Origin: Pulveribacter suum
Lineage (GTDB): Bacteria; Pseudomonadota; Gammaproteobacteria; Burkholderiales; Burkholderiaceae_C
DNA length: 64,000 bases
Direction: 5' to 3'
NCBI RefSeq assembly: GCF_003013695.1
Contig: NZ_CP027792.1
Span: forward strand, 558,001 to 622,000
Of the stretch, positions 59,510 to 64,000 are shown piece after piece. Under the pieces are notes generated by a model, which made no database searches, had not been told where the DNA came from, and was given only the letters and a program-made list of their open reading frames with translations. Both the position numbers and the translations under genes were made by a program. Numbering within the stretch: position 1 is the stretch's first letter; the number at the start of each line of letters is the position of its first letter.

Positions 59510-61525
59510 TCAGCTGCCATCCTGCCCGCCGCCTTCAGGCGACAGGCTGCGCTGCAGCACACCCCGCAGCAGGGGCTGCAGCAGCGGCGCCAGCGCAGGG
59601 GCGTGGGGCGCTGCCTGCGCCGCCCGCGGCCCGGCCTGCAGGGCCGCCAGCAGCGCCGGCCAGTGCGCCGCGACAGCGCCCGTGACCTCGGCGCGCCAGC
59701 GCGGCGCCAGCCGCTCGGCCTGCGCCGGGGCCATGCGGCCCTGGTGGGCGCTGGCCAGGTACAGCAGGCAGGCCATCTCGACCATGTGCTGCAGCAGTTC
59801 GTCGCTGTGCTGCCTCTTTTGCAGCGCCCGGCGCAGCCACGCGGCGCTGGCGCCCAGCAGGCCGCCCACCGCCGTGCCGGCGCCCAGCGTCAGGCCGCCC
59901 AGGCCCAGGTCCAGCAGGGCGCCGGCCTTGGCACCCGCGGCCGCGCCGGCGGACGAACCCAGCGCGACGAAGGCGCCCTCGCTCCAGCGCCGGCTGCCTT
60001 CGCCGCGCGCCGGGGTGGCGGGCGGCCCGGGCGGCGGGGCCGCAGGCCCATGGCCATGCAGCGCCGCCAAGGCAGCGGCCAGCTGCTGCAACCGGGCCGG
60101 GTAGCGCTCGGCCTGGGCGGGCTGGCCGGCCAGCGCCGCACCCTCGCGCAGGTGGTCGGCCAGCAGCTGCAGAGCCTGGGCGAAGCGGGCCTCGCTGGCC
60201 TGCACCCAGCTGCTGCGCAGGCGCTGCAGGGCGCCTTGCTGGCCGGGCAGCAGCGGCGCCAGGCGGTCGAACAGCGCGGGCTCCAGCACCCAGCTGGCGG
60301 CCCAGCGCTCCCAGGGCAGGGCGGGCGATGGCGCGTGCTGCCAGGCGGCGGGGCGCTCGCGCTGGGGCGCGTCGCCCAGGAGCACGGCATCCACCGCCTG
60401 GCGGGCGTCGGCCCCTTCAGGCTGCAGCCAGCGCAGGCGGTGGCCGGCCGGCTCGGCCTCGGCGTGGCCCGCCAGCAGCGTCTGCAGCGCCTGCGCCTGC
60501 TGCGCGCTCAAGGCCACCAGGCCCAGCAGCACGTCGCGGGGCAGGCGCGCGGCCAGGGCCTGCAGCGCGTCGCCTTGCGGGTCCAGTGCCAGGCGGGCGG
60601 CCAGCTGCGCCTGGCGCCAGCGCGCCCAGGCGGCCAGCGCCAGGCGCGGCAGCACGACGACCAGGGCCAGCAGCCCCACATACATCCACACCCAGCGGCT
60701 GCCGGCCGCGCCCTCGCCGGCGAAGTTCTGCGTGGCCGCGATCTCCTGCAGCGAAAACGGCTGCAGGCCGAACAGTGCAGTCAGTGGCAGGAACAGCACG
60801 CGCGCCAGGGCGTGCATCTGGGCGGCGTCCAAAAAGGTGCTCTCCCAGCCGAACTGGTAGCGCACCACCAGCCCGCGCAGCAGCAGCGACAGGGCGATGC
60901 CCGCGGCCCCGGCGGCAGCCGACAGGTGCATCACGCGCGCCGCGCGCCGCGCGAAAAGGGCCGAGGTCTGGGCGAACCAGGGGCCATAGAACTGCGCCGC
61001 GATCTGGGCAGCCAGCGCCCGCTGGCCCGGCGCGCCGGCGTGGCGCGGCACCCGGGGCCGCAGCCGCTGGCGCAGCGCCGGCGCCCAGCGGGCCGGCGCC
61101 CCGTGGCCGCGCAGGGCCCGCCAGGCCAGCAGCAGGTACATGGCGCCGTTCCAGGCCAGCACCAGCAGCAGCGGCGGCGACAGCAGGTCCACCCGGTGGG
61201 CATTGGCGATGCGGTCGGCCGCCAGCCCCAGCAGCAGCGCCAGCGCCGGCAGGCCCCAGGCCAGCCACTGCAGCGCGGCAGAGGGCTGGGCCAGCGCGGC
61301 GACGCCGGCGTTGCGCTCGCTGGCACGCTGCACCACGGCGCGGGCCCAGTCGGCCGCCACGTCGGGCGCGGCCACGCGCTGCACGCCGCGCCCGCGCGCC
61401 GCGGCAACGGCCTGGCGCAGCGCCTCGTCGCGCTCGGGCTGGGAGACCAGCAGGCCCTGGGCATCGGCGCGCTCGATGGCGCCGGCCAGCAGCACGGTGC
61501 GCAGCAGCGGCTCGCTCAGCTGCAT
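59510..61525 (-). CDS. DUF2868 protein fused to a DUF3482-like C-terminus, without a GTPase domain
   Basis: 671 residues. Residues 1-320 look like DUF2868: membrane segments at about 88-105, 115-135, 203-222, 240-255 and 280-300, with FYGPWFAQTSALFARRAARV (179-198) as the conserved core. The C-terminal 410-600 resembles the tail of DUF3482 proteins, with a Gly-rich amphipathic stretch GAAAGAKAGALLDLGLGGLT (527-546). In many relatives DUF2868 and a DUF3482 GTPase are two adjacent genes; here no P-loop (GxxxxGKS/T) or NKxD motif is present. Function unknown. Confidence 0.72.
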   Translation of the reverse strand: MQLSEPLLRTVLLAGAIERADAQGLLVSQPERDEALRQAVAAARGRGVQRVAAPDVAADWARAVVQRASERNAGVAALAQPSAALQWLAWGLPALALLLGLAADRIANAHRVDLLSPPLLLVLAWNGAMYLLLAWRALRGHGAPARWAPALRQRLRPRVPRHAGAPGQRALAAQIAAQFYGPWFAQTSALFARRAARVMHLSAAAGAAGIALSLLLRGLVVRYQFGWESTFLDAAQMHALARVLFLPLTALFGLQPFSLQEIAATQNFAGEGAAGSRWVWMYVGLLALVVVLPRLALAAWARWRQAQLAARLALDPQGDALQALAARLPRDVLLGLVALSAQQAQALQTLLAGHAEAEPAGHRLRWLQPEGADARQAVDAVLLGDAPQRERPAAWQHAPSPALPWERWAASWVLEPALFDRLAPLLPGQQGALQRLRSSWVQASEARFAQALQLLADHLREGAALAGQPAQAERYPARLQQLAAALAALHGHGPAAPPPGPPATPARGEGSRRWSEGAFVALGSSAGAAAGAKAGALLDLGLGGLTLGAGTAVGGLLGASAAWLRRALQKRQHSDELLQHMVEMACLLYLASAHQGRMAPAQAERLAPRWRAEVTGAVAAHWPALLAALQAGPRAAQAAPHAPALAPLLQPLLRGVLQRSLSPEGGGQDGS

Positions 61526-61549
61526 GGGGCGCTCCGTGCCACGCGCTTC

Positions 61550-61602
61550 ATATTTGATAGCGGCTGGCGCTTGACCAGCAAGCCTTTGAGGCCGATTTGG
61601 CC
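61550..61602 (+). repeat. Dispersed palindromic repeat, copy 13
   Basis: TATTTGATAGCGGCTGGCGC, TTGACCAGCAAGCCTTTGAG, GCCGATTTGG. It fills the gap between mltA and the DUF2868 gene, ending one base from the mltA stop. Confidence 0.8.
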
Positions 61603-61603
61603 A

Positions 61604-62746
61604 TTATTTCGGCCACAGCGCCCACAGCCGCAGGTTCTGTTTCAGGCGCCCGGCCACGTCGCCGGCCTGCTCGCCCCAGCCGGTGAAGTAGTCGGCGCGC
61701 ACGGCGCCGACGATGGCGCTGCCCGTGTCCTGCGCCAGCACCAGGCGCGACAGCTGCGCCGTGGGGCCGCTGGAGGCCAGCCACACGGGCGTGCCGTAGG
61801 GGATGCTCAGGCGGTCCACGGCGATGGAGCGCCCGGGGGTCAGCGGCACGCCCTGCGCGCCGCGCGGGCCGAAGGCGGCGTCCAGCGCGTCCAGGGGCTC
61901 CTCGCGGAAGAACACGTAGCGCGGGTTGGCCCAGAGCATCTCCTGCACGCGCTGCGGATTGGCCTGCGTCCAGGCGCTGATGCCCGGCCAGGTGGCGTCG
62001 CGCACCAAGCCCTGATCCAGCAGCCATCGGCCCACGCTCTTGTAGGGCTGGTCGTTGGTGCCGGCAAAGGCCACGCGCACCAGTCGCGTGCTGCCGTCCG
62101 CCTCGCGCACGGCCAGCCGGCCCGAGCCCTGGATGTGCAGCACCAGCGCGGCCACCGGGTCGCGCACCCAGGCAATGGCCCGCCCCGCCAGCTGCGCGCG
62201 CGCCTCGGGCAGGGTGTCGATCTGCTGGCGCGTGTACCAGGGCCGGCGCGTGGTCAGGTCTGCCGGCGGGCGGTACAGGGGCACGTCAAAGCCGTTGCCG
62301 GGCTGGCGCGCGGCCTCCAGGAAGGGCTCGAAGTAGCCGGTCAGCAGGCCGTCGGAGGTGCCCTCCAGCGACTCGACGCGGTAGGGCTGCAGGCGCTCGA
62401 CCATCCAGGCGCGCTGCTCCTCGCCGCTGGCGATCGACAGGCGGCGCACGTCGCCGCACAGCGGCACGAAGGCCGGGGCGGGGCGCTCGCAGCTGCGCAG
62501 CCAGGCGTTCCAGGCTTCGTGCAGGGCGTCGGCGTCAAAGCCCGGCAGCTCGCTCCAGGCCACCGGTACCCAGCGGCTCTTGTTGGGCGCGGGCTGGCCG
62601 GTCAGCGGGCCGGTGGGGGCGGGCGCCGGCGCGGGCGTGGCGGCTGGCGGCGCAGCCGGCAGGGGCGCGCGCGTGGAGCAGGCGGCCACCAGCGCCGCGG
62701 CCAGCAGGGGCGCCAGCAGGCGCAGCAGGCGGGACTTCGTCGTCAA
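61604..62746 (-). CDS. mltA: Membrane-bound lytic murein transglycosylase A
   Basis: 380 residues from TTG 62746, preceded by GGAGCC at eight bases; this start gives a clean lipoprotein signal peptide MTTKSRLLRLLAPLLAAALV with AAC and lipid Cys at residue 23, whereas the ATG at 62821 adds 25 non-signal residues. MltA double-psi barrel with TGYFEPFLEA and the catalytic-Asp segment LVLAQDTGSAIVGAVRADYF near the C-terminus (3D domain). Cleaves peptidoglycan to 1,6-anhydromuropeptides at the outer membrane. Confidence 0.9.
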   Translation of the reverse strand: MTTKSRLLRLLAPLLAAALVAACSTRAPLPAAPPAATPAPAPAPTGPLTGQPAPNKSRWVPVAWSELPGFDADALHEAWNAWLRSCERPAPAFVPLCGDVRRLSIASGEEQRAWMVERLQPYRVESLEGTSDGLLTGYFEPFLEAARQPGNGFDVPLYRPPADLTTRRPWYTRQQIDTLPEARAQLAGRAIAWVRDPVAALVLHIQGSGRLAVREADGSTRLVRVAFAGTNDQPYKSVGRWLLDQGLVRDATWPGISAWTQANPQRVQEMLWANPRYVFFREEPLDALDAAFGPRGAQGVPLTPGRSIAVDRLSIPYGTPVWLASSGPTAQLSRLVLAQDTGSAIVGAVRADYFTGWGEQAGDVAGRLKQNLRLWALWPK

Positions 62747-62850
62747 GAATTCGGCTCCGGTAGGATCGCCCGCTGCAGTGGCGCAGGCGTCACATGGCAT
62801 CAGATGCGTGGTGGTTGTCATTTCGCCCGGCGACGGGCTCGGGTCGAAAC

Positions 62851-63012
62851 ATGGGGCTGATTTTGCTTGAAGCACTGCTGGCGCTGGCAATCCTGCTGGC
62901 CATTGTGTGGTGGACGATGTTCTCCGGCAGAAAGCGCGGCGAGCTGCGCGACCCGCCCCCGGCGCCGCCCGAAGCTGGGCCGCCCGCCCCGCAGGAGGCG
63001 CCACGCGACTGA
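62851..63012 (+). CDS. Small membrane protein, function unknown
   Basis: 53 residues from ATG 62851: one membrane helix (LILLEALLALAILLAIVWWT) then a short basic-to-proline-rich tail (FSGRKRGELRDPPPAPPEAG). Divergent from mltA. Not recognised as a named family; the upstream ATG at 62794 would add 19 residues that run over the mltA start region and is less likely. Confidence 0.6.
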   Translation: MGLILLEALLALAILLAIVWWTMFSGRKRGELRDPPPAPPEAGPPAPQEAPRD

Positions 63013-63174
63013 GCCGGCCTGGCTGACAATGGCTGGCCCGGCCGGCGGGCGCGCTGTCCGCCGTCCTACAGCGGCGGCGGCGCGGCCTGGTTAGGCTCCC
63101 ACGGCGGGTGTGCGTTGCGGGCTTGTCCCGGCCGCGCCGCCCTCGCGTCTTTCACACGAAAACAGGAGCTTCCC

Positions 63175-63828
63175 ATGCGCAAACCTCTCCTCGTCGCCAG
63201 CCTGTCGCTGGCCATGCTGGCCGTCGGCTGTGCCGACATGTCCATGACCGACACCCAGCGCCGCACGGCCACCGGTGCCGGCGTGGGCGCCCTGGGCGGT
63301 GCCGCCATCGGCGCCGTCGCGGGCGGGCATGCCGGCAAGGGAGCCGTCATCGGCGCGGGCGTGGGCGCCCTGGGCAGCTACATCTGGTCGCAGCGCATGG
63401 AGCGCCAGCGCCAGGACATGCAGGCCGTCACGCAGGGCACAGGCGTGACGGTGACCCAGACGGCAGACAACCAGCTCAAGCTGGACATTCCCAGCGACAT
63501 TTCGTTTGCCACCAACCGTTCGGACATCCAGGCCAATTTCCAGCCCATCCTGGAGCGTTTTGCCGCCGGGCTGCGCGACAACCCCAACGCCGAGGTGCGC
63601 ATCATCGGCCACACCGACTCCACGGGTACGGACGCCATCAACAACCCGCTGTCGGTGGACCGTGCCACCAGCACCCGCAACTACCTGACGGCGCGCGGCG
63701 TGAATGGCGCCCGCATCCACGTAGAAGGACGCGGCGCGCGCGAGCCCATCGCCAGCAACGACACGGCAGACGGCCGCGCGCGCAACCGCCGCGTGGAGAT
63801 CTACGTGGGCGAGCGCGGTCAGGGCTGA
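63175..63828 (+). CDS. OmpA-family outer-membrane lipoprotein with glycine zipper
   Basis: 217 residues from ATG 63175, with AGGAG upstream. Lipoprotein signal ending LAVGC (Cys about 19), a glycine-zipper segment (GAGVGALGGAAIGAVAGGHA, about 33-66), then a C-terminal OmpA domain with peptidoglycan-binding IIGHTDSTGTDAINNPLSVD and GARNRRVEIYV-type ending. Links the outer membrane to peptidoglycan; YiaD-like architecture. Confidence 0.93.
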   Translation: MRKPLLVASLSLAMLAVGCADMSMTDTQRRTATGAGVGALGGAAIGAVAGGHAGKGAVIGAGVGALGSYIWSQRMERQRQDMQAVTQGTGVTVTQTADNQLKLDIPSDISFATNRSDIQANFQPILERFAAGLRDNPNAEVRIIGHTDSTGTDAINNPLSVDRATSTRNYLTARGVNGARIHVEGRGAREPIASNDTADGRARNRRVEIYVGERGQG

Positions 63829-63837
63829 CGGCCGCGT

Positions 63838-63863
63838 GCGCTCAGCTCCCCGGGGCTGAGCGC
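63838..63863. terminator. Hairpin between convergent ompA-type and LuxR-type genes
   Basis: Stem GCGCTCAGC / GCTGAGCGC with inner CCC/GGG; no T tract. It overlaps the stop codon of the minus-strand gene. Confidence 0.45.
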
Positions 63864-64000
63864 AGCAGGTTCGCCAGTTCCACGGCCGAGCGCACGTGCA
63901 TCTTGTCGAACACGCGCGCGCGGTGCACCTCCACCGTGCGCACGCTGATGGACAGCTGATCGGCGATCAGCTTGTTGGGCAGGCCCTCCACCACCAGGCG
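63842..64000 (-). CDS. LuxR/FixJ-type response regulator, C-terminal end only
   Basis: 53 codons to TGA at 63842-63844; the rest lies beyond the window. The visible part is the LuxR helix-turn-helix: LPNKLIADQLSISVRTVEVH then RARVFDKMHVRSAVELANLL. Such genes usually form a pair with a sensor kinase further upstream. Confidence 0.9.
   Translation of the reverse strand, partial: RLVVEGLPNKLIADQLSISVRTVEVHRARVFDKMHVRSAVELANLLRSAPGS

Overview
The window is GC-rich DNA with very dense coding and reads as a chromosomal segment of a betaproteobacterium of the order Burkholderiales, most likely family Comamonadaceae (Acidovorax/Alicycliphilus-like). That placement rests on protein character (GatCAB, cysteine-free HemB, EIIA-HPr-EI without a sugar permease) and on gene order, not on a database search. 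I see no rRNA, tRNA, CRISPR array, insertion sequence or prophage gene. This is core chromosome, and the unexplained material lies mostly between genes.

Layout. 1-4000: the tail of a coiled-coil protein, then gatCAB (minus). 4100-8620: the rod-shape cluster mreBCD-mrdA, with no rodA after it. 8640-14260 (minus): an EamA transporter, a polar amino-acid ABC transporter (ATPase, permease, binding protein), arginase and a TSUP permease. 14563-16248: a GMC oxidoreductase (minus). 16459-20213: an MlaE/MlaF/MlaD-type lipid transport operon ending in an auxiliary lipoprotein. 20454-22993: CsbD protein, a Cys-paired repeat protein, bacteriohemerythrin, dienelactone hydrolase. 23057-26488: EmrB, EmrA and a MarR regulator (minus). 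26608-31670: CorA, hemB and, divergently, hemJ, VanZ, a [2Fe-2S] protein and an alpha/beta hydrolase. 31741-32904: a D,D-carboxypeptidase. 33041-43091: the str and S10 ribosomal blocks (rpsL to rpsQ), closed by a strong terminator. 43182-45140: peroxiredoxin, acetyltransferase, TlpA-like thioredoxin. 45279-47764: EIIA-HPr-EI. 47962-51255: yajC-secD-secF. 51317-55116: a DUF1631 protein and an MscS channel. 55169-58801: a 1210-residue indolepyruvate oxidoreductase-type fusion, with a divergent Lrp regulator. 59510-64000: a DUF2868/DUF3482-like fusion, mltA, a small membrane protein, an OmpA-type lipoprotein and the end of a LuxR-type regulator.

The most unusual feature is a family of roughly 50-nt palindromic repeats, at least 14 copies in 64 kb, lying almost all between genes. 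Several are built into gene boundaries. One copy spans the whole hemB-corA junction, supplying the hemB stop codon and the Shine-Dalgarno and TTG start of corA. Others supply the ptsI stop and part of a lipoprotein signal peptide. A second focus is the hemB-hemJ intergenic region, with a 15-bp perfect inverted repeat, a promoter-like pair and a strong terminator just before hemJ, suggesting a small RNA or an attenuator. The amino-acid ABC operon also has terminators both before and after its binding-protein gene.
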